From contig NZ_CABPSP010000001.1 of the NCBI RefSeq assembly GCF_902459765.1, positions 186,001 through 250,000 on the forward strand: a stretch of 64,000 nt of DNA, given 5' to 3'. The number at the start of each line of letters is the position of its first letter. Position 1 is the first letter of the stretch. Positions 39,521 through 48,312 of the stretch are shown in pieces. The notes under the pieces were generated by a model. That model saw only the letters and a list, made by a program, of their open reading frames with translations. It did not search any database and had not been told where the DNA came from. Source of the stretch: Pandoraea anapnoica. GTDB taxonomy: Bacteria; Pseudomonadota; Gammaproteobacteria; Burkholderiales; Burkholderiaceae. Position numbers and translations under genes: made by a program.

Positions 39521-40378
39521 TCAGCGCTTTCCCCCGGGGGCCTGCGCGTGTCCGAGGTCGGCGGAGAGATTCTGGGCGAGCGTGCGCAAGGCCGTGTCGA
39601 TGGGGCCACCCCAGCGTGCGTCGAAGCGACTTTCGGGGCCGAGCGCCATGAGACCCATCACGAGTTGTCCCGTCGCGTCGAACACCGGCATGCAGAACGC
39701 ATTGACGGACGGCAGGACTGTGCCTTCGACGCGCGCCGCCCGATGCGCGCGCACATCGTCGAGCACCGCTTCGTACTCCGCGCGCGTTGCGGGCAGATGA
39801 TGACGCGACGCATGTTGCAAGGCGGTGAGTGCGGCGTCGATGAGCGGGGCGGTCTGACGCTCGGGGAGATAGGCGGCGAAGAGCCGACCGGCAGCCGATT
39901 CGAGCATGGGCATCACGTCGCCCAGACGCAATGGCACACGCATCGGGAACGTCGATTCGAGCCAGTGCACCACGGTCGGCCCCTGATTGCCCCAGACGGC
40001 CAGTCCCACGGTCTGATCGATGGCGTCGCGCAGTTCCGACATGGCGAAGCGCGCGGCCTTGAAGGCGTCGATGCGTGCGAGGTGCGCGAGTCCCATGCGC
40101 AACGTGAAGGGGCCGAGGTCGTAACGTCCGCTGACCGGGTCCTGAACAATGAGTCCGAGCCGTTGAAAGCTCACGAGGTAGCGGTGCGCTTTGGCGGGGT
40201 TCATGCCAGCCGCGTGCGCGAGGTCGCGCAACATCATGGCGTTCGACGCTTCGGTGAGGACCTCAATCAGACGGAAGCCCACCTCGATGGACTGGATGCC
40301 CGAGCGGGTCTTCTCCTCGTCGGGGGCTGCGCTGCCGCCGTCCTTCTCGCTCTCGTTGTGATGTTCAGGCGCTGTCAT
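39521..40378 (-). CDS. IclR-family transcriptional regulator
   Basis: 285 residues. After a charged N-terminal extension of ~25 residues comes the winged helix (VGFRLIEVLTEASNAMMLRDLAHAAGMNPAKAHRYLVSFQRLGL), then the IclR ligand-binding domain with SAAGRLFAAYLPE and VNAFCMPVFDATGQLVMGL. It is divergent from the fumarylacetoacetase-family gene at 40557, whose product suggests control of aromatic or dicarboxylate catabolism. Candidate operators lie in the 178-base gap. Confidence 0.88.
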   Translation of the reverse strand: MTAPEHHNESEKDGGSAAPDEEKTRSGIQSIEVGFRLIEVLTEASNAMMLRDLAHAAGMNPAKAHRYLVSFQRLGLIVQDPVSGRYDLGPFTLRMGLAHLARIDAFKAARFAMSELRDAIDQTVGLAVWGNQGPTVVHWLESTFPMRVPLRLGDVMPMLESAAGRLFAAYLPERQTAPLIDAALTALQHASRHHLPATRAEYEAVLDDVRAHRAARVEGTVLPSVNAFCMPVFDATGQLVMGLMALGPESRFDARWGGPIDTALRTLAQNLSADLGHAQAPGGKR

Positions 40379-40450
40379 GTGTCTCTTGAATAGTTGTCAT
40401 GGCCGCTTGCCGGGGCACGGCTCGACCCGTGCCCGGTCGATGCCCTCAGG

Positions 40451-40532
40451 TAGAATCGTCGGCGTCAAGCGACATTCTATCGGGCCAAAATCGCCGGGCC
40501 TCAAAATGGAATCCGCTTGATCCGAATCCGCT
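40451..40532. promoter_or_regulatory. candidate operators in the iclR/FAH divergent region
   Basis: TAGAAT (40451-40456) and ATTCTA (40474-40479) are inverted repeats with a 17-base spacer. GAATCCGCT occurs twice as a direct repeat, at 40509-40517 and 40524-40532. Both are of the size and spacing expected for a dimeric IclR-type protein. No binding data can be read from the sequence. Confidence 0.4.
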
Positions 40533-40556
40533 GAAACTGCCTGCAGACGCCACCAC

Positions 40557-41543
40557 ATGAAACTCGCAACCCGTAAGGACGGCACGCGTGACGGTCAACT
40601 GATCGTCGTCTCACGCGACCTGTCGACCGCCTGCATCGCCGACGCCATCGCCCCCACGCTGCAACGCGTGCTCGACGACTGGACGTTCTACGCGCCGCAA
40701 CTGCACTCGCTCTATACCGAACTCAATCACGGCCGCGCGCGCAACACCTTCGCGTTCGATCCGGCCGACTGCATGGCGCCGTTGCCGCGTGCGTATCAAT
40801 GGGCCGACGGTTCGGCCTATGTGAATCACGTCGAGCTGGTGCGAAAGGCACGCGGCGCAGAAATGCCGCCGGAATTCTGGACCGATCCGCTCATGTATCA
40901 GGGCGGCAGCGACGACTTCATCGGGCCGACGGACGACATCGTCTGTGCTTCGGAAGACTTCGGCATCGACTTCGAAGCCGAGGTTGCCGTAGTGACGTCG
41001 GACGTGCCGATGGGCGCGAGCCCGGCGCGTGCGCTCGAAGGCGTGCGTCTGCTCATGCTGGTCAACGACGTGAGCCTGCGTAACCTGATCCCGGCCGAAC
41101 TCGCCAAGGGCTTCGGGTTCTTCCAGAGCAAACCGGCCAGCGCGTTCTCGCCGGTCGCCATTACGCCTGACGAGTTGGGGGATGCCTGGCGCGATGGTCG
41201 TGTGCATCGTCCGCTGACGGTGAAGTGGAACGACAAGAAGTTCGGCGCACCGGAGTGCGGCGAAGACATGGTGTTCGACTTCGGCCAGTTGGTTGCGCAC
41301 GTGTGCAAGACGCGTAACGCGCGCGCCGGGACGATCGTCGGTTCGGGCACGATCTCGAACAAGGATCGTAGCCGTGGCAGCGCGTGCATCGCTGAGAAGC
41401 GCATGCTCGAGACCATCGAGAAGGGCGCGCCCGAGACCGCATTCATGCGTTACGGCGACCGTGTGCGCATCGAGATGTTCGACGCGCAGGGCAAGACGAT
41501 CTTCGGGGCGATCGATCAGTCTGTGGCACCGCTGGACGAGTAA
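40557..41543 (+). CDS. fumarylacetoacetate hydrolase-family protein
   Basis: 328 residues. The metal-binding core has DFGIDFEAEVAVVTSDVP, MLVNDVSLRN and GSGTISNKD, the signatures of the FAH fold. The family hydrolyses or decarboxylates C-C bonds in catabolic intermediates such as fumarylacetoacetate or fumarylpyruvate. An FAH-type C-C hydrolase is expected from the sequence, but no homogentisate or gentisate genes flank it, so the substrate is unclear. It is divergent from the IclR regulator. Confidence 0.88.
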   Translation: MKLATRKDGTRDGQLIVVSRDLSTACIADAIAPTLQRVLDDWTFYAPQLHSLYTELNHGRARNTFAFDPADCMAPLPRAYQWADGSAYVNHVELVRKARGAEMPPEFWTDPLMYQGGSDDFIGPTDDIVCASEDFGIDFEAEVAVVTSDVPMGASPARALEGVRLLMLVNDVSLRNLIPAELAKGFGFFQSKPASAFSPVAITPDELGDAWRDGRVHRPLTVKWNDKKFGAPECGEDMVFDFGQLVAHVCKTRNARAGTIVGSGTISNKDRSRGSACIAEKRMLETIEKGAPETAFMRYGDRVRIEMFDAQGKTIFGAIDQSVAPLDE

Positions 41544-41613
41544 TCGTAGTCCGAACGGTACAGGCAACGGGTACGGCTGACCGCGCGGACGGGAAAAGTA
41601 AAGATGGCTGCAA

Positions 41614-41747
41614 GCCATATCCGGTGTGACTTCGCGGGGTGTCGGACGATACGTCCATAGGGTGAACCCGGATATGGCGGGGAATTCTGCCTCCGCTATT
41701 CTTTGTCTCCTTGAGTCGGTGCGCATGCCTGGCAGGTTCGCGCACCG
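41614..41747. other. two hairpins in the FAH-livK intergenic region
   Basis: GCCATATCCGG (41614-41624) and CCGGATATGGC (41668-41678) are perfect 11-base inverted repeats. CGGTGCGC (41717-41724) and GCGCACCG (41740-41747) are perfect 8-base inverted repeats. Neither is followed by a T-run. They lie between the FAH stop and the large palindromic element at 41822. No protein-coding gene is supported between 41544 and 42101. Confidence 0.55.
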
Positions 41748-41821
41748 GCCGTTACTTTCGCCGGCGCGGCGCGAGGTGTCCGTCCCGGGGCATCCGCGTT
41801 CCAAAAATCAAGCGCTGGCGT

Positions 41822-42085
41822 GGGCCTGTTCACCCGAATATCGGGCTCGTATTGCCCGGCCAAAGGGGCGAGCGCAAGGAATGAGCCGAAGCGAATATCG
41901 GGAATATTCGTGAGGGTCATGACGCGGCGATCGCCCCTTTGGTTTGGCAACCCGAAGGGAACGTGTCCTACCGGCCGTCTGGCGGCGTTGTCCGCAGCTT
42001 GCTTGGAGTGACCAAGCAAGCTGCGAACCTTGCCAGCCGACCGGTGGAACACGTTCACGAGCCCGGTATTCGGGTGAACAGGCCC
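41822..42085. mobile_element. 264-base palindromic element, MITE-like or structured leader
   Basis: Terminal arms at 41822-41850 and 42057-42085 are 29-base inverted repeats with one mismatch, beginning GGGCCTGTTCACCCGAAT. Inside are two further arms. Arm A pairs 41852-41856 and 41860-41871 (CCAAAGGGGCGA) with 41931-41942 and 41946-41950, around a small hairpin at 41892-41910. Arm B pairs 41959-41966 with 42049-42056, then several shorter blocks, ending in a perfect 14-base stem (41993-42006 with 42012-42025). The whole can fold into a Y shape. No transposase gene and no clear target-site duplication are visible. It ends six bases before the livK ribosome-binding site. A non-autonomous element or a structured 5' leader both fit. 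Confidence 0.65.
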
Positions 42086-42101
42086 TAACCAGGAGAATTC
42101 C

Positions 42102-43253
42102 ATGCGAAACCCCGTGCGCACTGCCCTGCTGGGTGCGATGTTGCTGGCGTTGGCCGGCGGCGCTGCCGCTCAGGTCAAGATTGGTGTGAACATCTCGCTC
42201 ACCGGTCCGGCGGCCTCCCTCGGCCTGCCCGCGCGCGACACTGTCGCTATGCTGCCGAAGGAAATCGGCGGACAGAAGGTCGACTGGATCGTGCTGGACG
42301 ACGCGTCGGACACCACGACCGCCGTTCAGAACACCAAGAAGCTCATCTCCGAAAATCACGTCGACGCCATCATCGGCTCGTCGATCACGCCGAACACGCT
42401 GGCGATGCTCGATGTGATCGCTGCTGGCACCACGCCGACGATCTCGCTCGCCTCGTCCGCCCGCATCATCGAGCCGGTCGACGCCAAGCGCTACTGGATG
42501 TTCAAGACCCCGCAGACCGACGCGCAGATGGCCTCCGCTATCGTGGCCCACGCTTCCCGTCACGGGGTGAAGAAGATGGCCTTCATCGGCCAGGGTGACG
42601 CGCTCGGCGAGGCTTTCTATGACGAAGTCGCCAAGTTCGCCAAGGTGAACCACATCGAGATGGTCGCGAGCGAGCGCTTCGCACGCACCGACCCGAGCGT
42701 CACCGGTCAGATCCTGAAGATCATGGCGACCAACCCTGACGCCGTCGTCGTGGGCGCCGCAGGCACCCCGGCAGCGCTGCCGCCGAAGGCACTCGCCGAG
42801 CGCGGCTACAAGGGCCTCGTGTATCACAACCATGGCGTGGGCAATAACGACTTCCTGCGCGTGTGCGGCAAGGACTGCAACAACACGTACCTACCGGCCA
42901 GCCCGGTGCTCGTGGCGGCGCAACTGCCGAACGATCATCCGGCCAAGGCGGTCGCGCTCGACTACATCAAGAAGTTCGACGCCAAGTACGGTGCGGGCAA
43001 GGTGGCGGCCTTCGGTTCGTACGCCTGGGACGCAGGTATCCTGCTTGAGCGCGCGATTCCGATTGCGTTGAAGACGGCCAAGCCGGGCACGCCGGAATTC
43101 CGCAAGGCGTTGCGCGACGCGCTGGAAACGACCAAGGACGTGCACGTCACGAACGGCATCACCAATATGAGCCCGACCGATCACCTCGGCCTCGACCAGC
43201 GCGCCCGCGTGATGGTCAAGATCGAAAACGGCAAGTGGGTGATCGCCCCCTAA
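42102..43253 (+). CDS. branched-chain amino acid-type ABC transporter substrate-binding protein (LivK-like)
   Basis: 383 residues. The signal peptide MRNPVRTALLGAMLLALAGGAAA is followed by QVKIGVNISLTGPAASLG, the usual start of type I periplasmic binding proteins of the Leu/Ile/Val family. It should capture an amino acid, amide or aromatic acid in the periplasm. The ribosome-binding site AGGAG is at 42091. No permease or ATPase gene adjoins it, so it is an orphan that must share a transporter encoded elsewhere. Its leader contains the palindromic element. Confidence 0.88.
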   Translation: MRNPVRTALLGAMLLALAGGAAAQVKIGVNISLTGPAASLGLPARDTVAMLPKEIGGQKVDWIVLDDASDTTTAVQNTKKLISENHVDAIIGSSITPNTLAMLDVIAAGTTPTISLASSARIIEPVDAKRYWMFKTPQTDAQMASAIVAHASRHGVKKMAFIGQGDALGEAFYDEVAKFAKVNHIEMVASERFARTDPSVTGQILKIMATNPDAVVVGAAGTPAALPPKALAERGYKGLVYHNHGVGNNDFLRVCGKDCNNTYLPASPVLVAAQLPNDHPAKAVALDYIKKFDAKYGAGKVAAFGSYAWDAGILLERAIPIALKTAKPGTPEFRKALRDALETTKDVHVTNGITNMSPTDHLGLDQRARVMVKIENGKWVIAP

Positions 43254-43360
43254 TCGCCGAAACTTCCGAATGCGGGGCGTCATGTCCGTCCTGCATCGAC
43301 CTCGTATTTGACCTGTTGACCGTCGGCGGCGCTGGCATGTCCGGTGCCGCTGTTTCCCAT

Positions 43361-43388
43361 CCCCGCCTGTGCGGGGATATTTTTTTGG
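43361..43388 (+). terminator. intrinsic terminator after livK-like gene
   Basis: CCCCGC and GCGGGG (43361-43366, 43371-43376) form a stem with a 4-base loop, followed by ATATTTTTTTGG. The GGAG of the next gene begins right after the T-tract. Confidence 0.85.
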
Positions 43389-43399
43389 AGCGGTAAGCC

Positions 43400-44221
43400 A
43401 TGTCGCAAGACCCGTATCAACACTACCAGTCGCTGCAATTCAAGCGGCATCCGAACGGCGTGCTCGAACTCATCATGGGCGCCGGGGCGAACAAGAGCGG
43501 TCTGTCTACGGCCGACCATCGCATGCATCAGGAACTGGCCGACGTGTGGCGCGACATCGACCGCGACGCCGAGACGCGCGCCGTCGTGATTCGCGGTGAG
43601 GGCAAGGGCTTTTCCGGTGGCGGCGATCTGTCGCTCGTCGAAGACATGGCCGACGACTTCGCCGTGCGTGCGCGGGTGTGGCGCGAGGCGCGCGATCTCG
43701 TCTACAACGTGATCAATTGCAGCAAGCCCATCGTCTCCGCGATGCACGGTCCGGCGGTCGGCGCGGGGCTGGTGGCGGGCTTGCTCGCCGACATCTCGAT
43801 TGCCGCGAAAACGGCGCGCATCATCGACGGACATACGCGTCTGGGTGTGGCAGCGGGCGACCATGCCGCCATCGTCTGGCCGCTGCTTTGCGGCATGGCG
43901 AAAGCGAAGTACTACCTGCTGCTGTGCGAACCGGTGACGGGCGAGGAGGCCGAACGCATCGGACTCGTGTCGCTCACCGTGGACGAGGCGGACTTGTTGC
44001 CGAAGGCGTTCGAAGTGGCGGACAAGCTCGCGCGCGGCTCCAGCACGGCGATTCGCTGGACGAAATACGCACTGAACAACTGGCTGCGCAGCGCCGGACC
44101 GGCGTTCGACGCGTCGCTGGCGCTCGAATTCATGGGTTTTTCAGGGCCGGACGTGCGCGAGGGGCTGGCGTCGCTGCGGGATCGCCGCGCGCCGGACTTC
44201 GGTGGCGACGCCCCGTTTTGA
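43400..44221 (+). CDS. enoyl-CoA hydratase/isomerase-family protein
   Basis: 273 residues, crotonase fold. [19 protein letters not shown] provides the oxyanion hole, and [41 protein letters not shown] holds the second active-site segment. It resembles the PaaG/EchA groups, but the CoA ester is not identifiable. It precedes phaM on the same strand by 87 bases. Confidence 0.87.
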   Translation: MSQDPYQHYQSLQFKRHPNGVLELIMGAGANKSGLSTADHRMHQELADVWRDIDRDAETRAVVIRGEGKGFSGGGDLSLVEDMADDFAVRARVWREARDLVYNVINCSKPIVSAMHGPAVGAGLVAGLLADISIAAKTARIIDGHTRLGVAAGDHAAIVWPLLCGMAKAKYYLLLCEPVTGEEAERIGLVSLTVDEADLLPKAFEVADKLARGSSTAIRWTKYALNNWLRSAGPAFDASLALEFMGFSGPDVREGLASLRDRRAPDFGGDAPF

Positions 44222-44308
44222 CACACCTCTGGCGCAAGCTCGGCGTATGATCGATAGCGATACGCCCTGTGTGCTTCACCTGCCGTCCGTGCCCGACTGG
44301 AGACTGTA

Positions 44309-45286
44309 ATGAGCGATTCGACGAGTGCCATGCCTAACGGCTTCGACATTCTCAAGAAGATGTGGGAGGCGTTCAGTCCGCCCGCGACATTCACCTCGCC
44401 GCTAACGCAGTTGATGCAAAGCGCCGCGCCGTTGCTCGATCCCGACGAAATCGAAAATCGCATTGCCGAGATGCGTGCGGTGGAACAGTGGCTCACGCTC
44501 AACCTGAACGTGTTGCGCTCGACGATTCAGGCCTTCGAAGTGCAGCGCGCCACGTACGCGACGCTGCGCGCGTTCGGCACTGGCAACTTCGGTGCGACGG
44601 ACGCTTCGGGCACGACCGACACCGGCGCGTCCCCGTTCGGACAGGCGGCCGCTGCCAACCTCTGGCGTTCGCCGTTTGCCGCCGCCGAGCCAGCGCAGGA
44701 CGTCGAGCCGGAGCCGCTGGCGAGTGCGCCCGAACCTGAACCGCAGGCCGAGCCGGAAGCGGTGGCGGACGCCGGTGCAGAGAATGAAGCCGGTGGGTCG
44801 GCATCGCCATTCGGGCAGGCGAGCAGCGCTTACGGCGCGCTCGACCCGTCGATGTGGTTCAACGCCATGCGCGCGCAGTTCGACCAGATTGCCGCTGCTG
44901 CGCAGGCGGCAGGCGTCTCGGCCGCACAGATGACCGAAGCCGCGGCAGCGCAAATGTCCGACGCAGCGGCCAAGGCAACGAAGGCGACGAAGGCCGCGGC
45001 ACCGTCCTCAGCGAAGGCATCGGACAAGACGGCAGCTCCCGCAAAGCGCTCCGCAGCGGGAACGAAGACGGCATCCAAGACGGCGGCTAAACGCGCACCG
45101 GCCAGCAAGAAGACGCCCGCTAAATCGGCGACTAAATCCGCTGCGGCCAAGACGTCGGCTAAGACATCCGCTAAAACGCCGGGACGCACCTCGTCGGCAG
45201 CAACCGAGGGCGACACCCCGGCGCAGGCATCGGCCAAGGGGCGTGCGTCGGGCAGCACAGGGAAGCAATCCGCCTGGAAGTGGTAG
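44309..45286 (+). CDS. phaM: PhaM-family polyhydroxyalkanoate granule regulatory protein
   Basis: 325 residues. The N-terminal ~95 residues ([44 protein letters not shown]) form the PhaM domain, which in Ralstonia eutropha activates PHA synthase. A long Ala/Pro/Glu linker follows. The C-terminal ~90 residues are Lys/Ala/Ser/Thr repeats like histone H1 ([20 protein letters not shown]), which bind DNA and tie granules to the nucleoid. Length exceeds the Ralstonia protein, mainly in the linker. GGAG precedes the ATG at 44309. No PHA synthase gene is in the window. Confidence 0.87.
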   Translation: MSDSTSAMPNGFDILKKMWEAFSPPATFTSPLTQLMQSAAPLLDPDEIENRIAEMRAVEQWLTLNLNVLRSTIQAFEVQRATYATLRAFGTGNFGATDASGTTDTGASPFGQAAAANLWRSPFAAAEPAQDVEPEPLASAPEPEPQAEPEAVADAGAENEAGGSASPFGQASSAYGALDPSMWFNAMRAQFDQIAAAAQAAGVSAAQMTEAAAAQMSDAAAKATKATKAAAPSSAKASDKTAAPAKRSAAGTKTASKTAAKRAPASKKTPAKSATKSAAAKTSAKTSAKTPGRTSSAATEGDTPAQASAKGRASGSTGKQSAWKW

Positions 45287-45365
45287 GGCGCGCGACTTCG
45301 GTCGCATGTCCGGACGGCTGACGGCGGGGGAAGAATAACGACAGCGAAGGCAGAGGAGGGCCCCC

Positions 45366-46652
45366 ATGATCTCAGGCGAACGTACCGGTCTCGTCCTGAT
45401 GGGCGGAGGCGCACGCGCCGCGTATCAGGTCGGCGTGCTCGCGGCGATTGCCGCGATACAACGCGAGGTCTTGCCGTCGCGGCGGGCGATCCCGTTTCCG
45501 ATTGTCTGCGGGACGTCGGCGGGCGCGATCAATGCCGCTGCACTTGCTTCGCATGCAGACGATTTCCAGCACTGCGTCATGAAGCTCGACGCCGTCTGGC
45601 GTCAGTTCCACGCCGGTCAGGTGTTTCGCGCCGATTCGCTGGGCATGGCGGGCACCGGTGCTCGCTGGCTCGCTGCCCTCTCTCTCGGCTGGGCCTTGCG
45701 TCGCTCGCCGCGCTCGTTGTTCGACTGGTCCCCGCTGGCGGATATGCTGCGCCAAGCGATTCGTCTGGACCGGTTACCGGACGTTTTCGCCTCCGGTGCG
45801 CTCGAAGCGTTGTCGGTGACCGCGTTGTCGTACTCCTCGGGCAAGCACGTCACCTTCTACCAAAGCGCCGAGCCGATTCAGGCGTGGAAGCGCTCGTTAC
45901 GGCTCGCACGCGCTGTGCCGCTGACCATCGAGCACCTGCTGGCATCGAGCGCGATCCCGTTCCTCTTTCCGGCCATCGAACTCGATCTCGACGGACAGCC
46001 CGAGTATTTCGGCGACGGCTCGATGCGTCAGATCGCGCCGCTCAGTCCGCCGATTCATCTGGGGGCTTCGCGTGTGCTGATCATCGGGGCGTCGCACGGA
46101 CAGTACGGACTCGATAGCAGCGGCGAGCGCATCGGCGGTTATCCGAGCCTCGCGCAGATCGGCGGGCAGGCGCTGGCGAGCGTGTTCATCGACGGGTTGT
46201 CGGCGGATCTGGAGCGTCTGCAACACATCAACAATGTGCTGCGATACGTGCCGGAGGCACAGCGCGAGTCAAGCGGATGGCGTCCCATCGAGACGCTGCT
46301 GATTTCCCCGAGCCAGCGTCTGGAGCCGATTGCGGCACGACATCTGAAGCAACTGCCGCGCGCCGTTCGCACAATGCTGGGCGCGATCGGCGCGGATGCC
46401 GAGCGGGGTGCGGCGTTTGCGAGTTACTTGCTTTTCGAGGCGTCCTACACGCAGGAGCTGATCGCGCTCGGCGAAGCGGATGCGTACGCGCAGCGCGACG
46501 CGATTGCCGCGTGGCTGGTGGCCGAAGCCGATGGCACGAGCCCGCTCGACGACGTCGAAGCCGGCGCGGTCGGCGGCGCCGCGCCACCGGCCAACTCACC
46601 GCTGTCGATCGATACCGATACCGTGGCGGGTACCGGAAAACCGGCGGCATGA
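45366..46652 (+). CDS. patatin-like phospholipase
   Basis: 428 residues. The oxyanion loop MGGGARAAYQVGVL, the nucleophile Ser51 in CGTSAGAINAAAL, and the aspartate in FGDGSMRQIAP form the catalytic dyad of patatin-type lipases. The long C-terminal part (residues ~260-428) is of unknown function, with no visible signal peptide, so it is likely cytoplasmic or membrane-associated. It follows phaM by 79 bases. A role at PHA granules or in membrane lipid turnover is speculative. Confidence 0.88.
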   Translation: MISGERTGLVLMGGGARAAYQVGVLAAIAAIQREVLPSRRAIPFPIVCGTSAGAINAAALASHADDFQHCVMKLDAVWRQFHAGQVFRADSLGMAGTGARWLAALSLGWALRRSPRSLFDWSPLADMLRQAIRLDRLPDVFASGALEALSVTALSYSSGKHVTFYQSAEPIQAWKRSLRLARAVPLTIEHLLASSAIPFLFPAIELDLDGQPEYFGDGSMRQIAPLSPPIHLGASRVLIIGASHGQYGLDSSGERIGGYPSLAQIGGQALASVFIDGLSADLERLQHINNVLRYVPEAQRESSGWRPIETLLISPSQRLEPIAARHLKQLPRAVRTMLGAIGADAERGAAFASYLLFEASYTQELIALGEADAYAQRDAIAAWLVAEADGTSPLDDVEAGAVGGAAPPANSPLSIDTDTVAGTGKPAA

Positions 46653-46714
46653 GGCGCATGGACGCCACGTCTCCCACGTCCCGCTATCATTGCGGTCTTC
46701 ACTGAGTCGCGCGT

Positions 46715-47566
46715 ATGTCGAAATCGTCCCGTTCCGCTGTCGCATGCCCCTATCCGTCGACGTTCTGGCGCGACCCGGCATTACCGTTCATCGAAGCCCG
46801 CGAAGTGCTCGACGGGCGACGCGTGTGCTACGCGCTGCACAGTCACGAGACGTTTTCCATCGGCGCGGTGACGGGCGGTCGCAGTACCTATCTGAATGGA
46901 CACGCGCGTGAGACGGTGGGGCGCGGCAGCGTCGTCGTGATGAACCCCGACGCGGTACACGCGTGCAATCCCATCGGCGACGAGGCATGGGCCTATCGCA
47001 TGCTATTCGTCGACACGACGTGGTTGGGCGATCTTCAACGCGAACTGGGGTTTGCGCACGGGCAGGATCTGCAGCTTTTCGACCCGATGTCGTCGACCGA
47101 CCCCGCGCTGTATGACGGGCTGAACCGGCTTTACGACGTTTGCACCGACGCGTCGCGCGATCGGCTGGAGCGCGAGAGCGTCGTGCAACAGTTTTTCATC
47201 GATGTGCACGAGCGGTTGAATCCCGCCCCGAAGCCGATGCACGACGACTCGCACAAACTGCGCGACGCCGCCGACTTCATTCGCGCGCATTGCTGCGAAG
47301 CGTTGACGCTCGCACAGATCAGTGCGGCGGCAGGCTTGTCGGCGTCGTATCTCACGCGGGCATTTCGCGCGCAGTTCGGCCTCACGCCGCACGCGTTTCT
47401 CATGAATCAGCGCATTCAGTACGCGCGGGCGCGTCTGCGGCGCGGACATGCCATCGCCGAAGTCGCGCTCGATGCGGGCTTTGCCGATCAGGCGCATTTC
47501 CAGCGCACGTTCAAGCAGTTTCTCGCCGCGACGCCAGGGCATTATCGCGAGTCGCGTGTGGCCTGA
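46715..47566 (+). CDS. AraC-family transcriptional regulator
   Basis: 283 residues. The N-terminal AraC-type cupin (CYALHSHETFSIGAVTGGRSTYLNG, MNPDAVHACNP) is followed by the double helix-turn-helix ending AEVALDAGFADQAHFQRTFKQFLAATPGHYR. The neighbouring convergent gene is a LysE-type exporter, and AraC-LysE pairs are frequent in Burkholderiaceae, so it may control export of an amino acid. The effector is unknown. Confidence 0.88.
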   Translation: MSKSSRSAVACPYPSTFWRDPALPFIEAREVLDGRRVCYALHSHETFSIGAVTGGRSTYLNGHARETVGRGSVVVMNPDAVHACNPIGDEAWAYRMLFVDTTWLGDLQRELGFAHGQDLQLFDPMSSTDPALYDGLNRLYDVCTDASRDRLERESVVQQFFIDVHERLNPAPKPMHDDSHKLRDAADFIRAHCCEALTLAQISAAAGLSASYLTRAFRAQFGLTPHAFLMNQRIQYARARLRRGHAIAEVALDAGFADQAHFQRTFKQFLAATPGHYRESRVA

Positions 47567-47595
47567 GGGTCATCCCACCGCTACATCCCACTGCC

Positions 47596-48183
47596 TCATC
47601 CCGCCGCGACCAGATACACGGCACTTCCCGCCAGCAGCACGGCCATCACGCGATTGAGTCGTCGCACGCGCTTCGGATCGCGCATGTGATGCCGCAGCAT
47701 CGCGCCCGCCGCCGCCCAACATCCGACCGACAACCAGCAAATGACGAAGTAGATCGCGGCGAATTGCCAGATGCGTGTGGGCTCTCCGCCTGTGTAAGCG
47801 CCCATGCCCGCGAGCGCCGCGAGCCACGCTTTCGGGTTGAGCCACTGCATGACGGCACCGTGCGACAGGGTCGGGCCGCGTTGCGTGCTGGCGTCGCCGA
47901 GTTCACCGTTGTCGACGGCGAGCTTGTACGCCATGTATAGCAGGAAGGCCACGCCGAACCATTGAATCGCATGCAGGAGTCCCGGTACGCGTTGCAGTAG
48001 TTCGTACACGCCGAAACCCACTGCGACGAGCAGCGCGACGAAGCCGACGGTCGCGCCCGTCACGTGACGCAAACTCGGCATGAGCCCATAGCGCGCGCCC
48101 GCGCCGAGCGCTACGACGTTCACGGGGCCGGGCGTGATGGAGGCTGCCAGCGCGAACGCGGCCATTGAATAGAAAACGGTCAT
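47596..48183 (-). CDS. LysE/RhtB-family amino-acid exporter
   Basis: 195 residues with about six hydrophobic segments. MTVFYSMAAFALAASITPGPVNVVALGAGARYG shows the TPGP motif of the family, and MQWLNPKAWLAALAGMGAY its NPK motif. I chose the ATG at 48183, with AAGGA upstream, over the ATG at 48210. It is convergent with the AraC gene, 29 bases apart. The exported amino acid is unknown. Confidence 0.88.
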   Translation of the reverse strand: MTVFYSMAAFALAASITPGPVNVVALGAGARYGLMPSLRHVTGATVGFVALLVAVGFGVYELLQRVPGLLHAIQWFGVAFLLYMAYKLAVDNGELGDASTQRGPTLSHGAVMQWLNPKAWLAALAGMGAYTGGEPTRIWQFAAIYFVICWLSVGCWAAAGAMLRHHMRDPKRVRRLNRVMAVLLAGSAVYLVAAG

Positions 48184-48312
48184 CGGAATCCTTATTGCGA
48201 ACAAGTTCACAAATCCACGTCCGCCAGATGACGGCGTGTGTGAGGTTCCGACTGTAGGTGGAGGCTTGCGCGGTGTATTGAAGAAAACTGCTCTATGCAG
48301 GGCGGTGGCGGC

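Noticed and set aside
41808-42833. A 341-codon minus-strand frame covering the palindromic element and livK
   Set aside because: It is antisense to livK. The part over the element repeats CSPEYRA and ARYSGEQA because the DNA is an inverted repeat, so it is not a protein.
45000-45250. Low-complexity Lys/Ala stretch as a possible assembly artefact or repeat element
   Set aside because: It is the expected histone H1-like C-terminus of PhaM and stays in frame to the stop.
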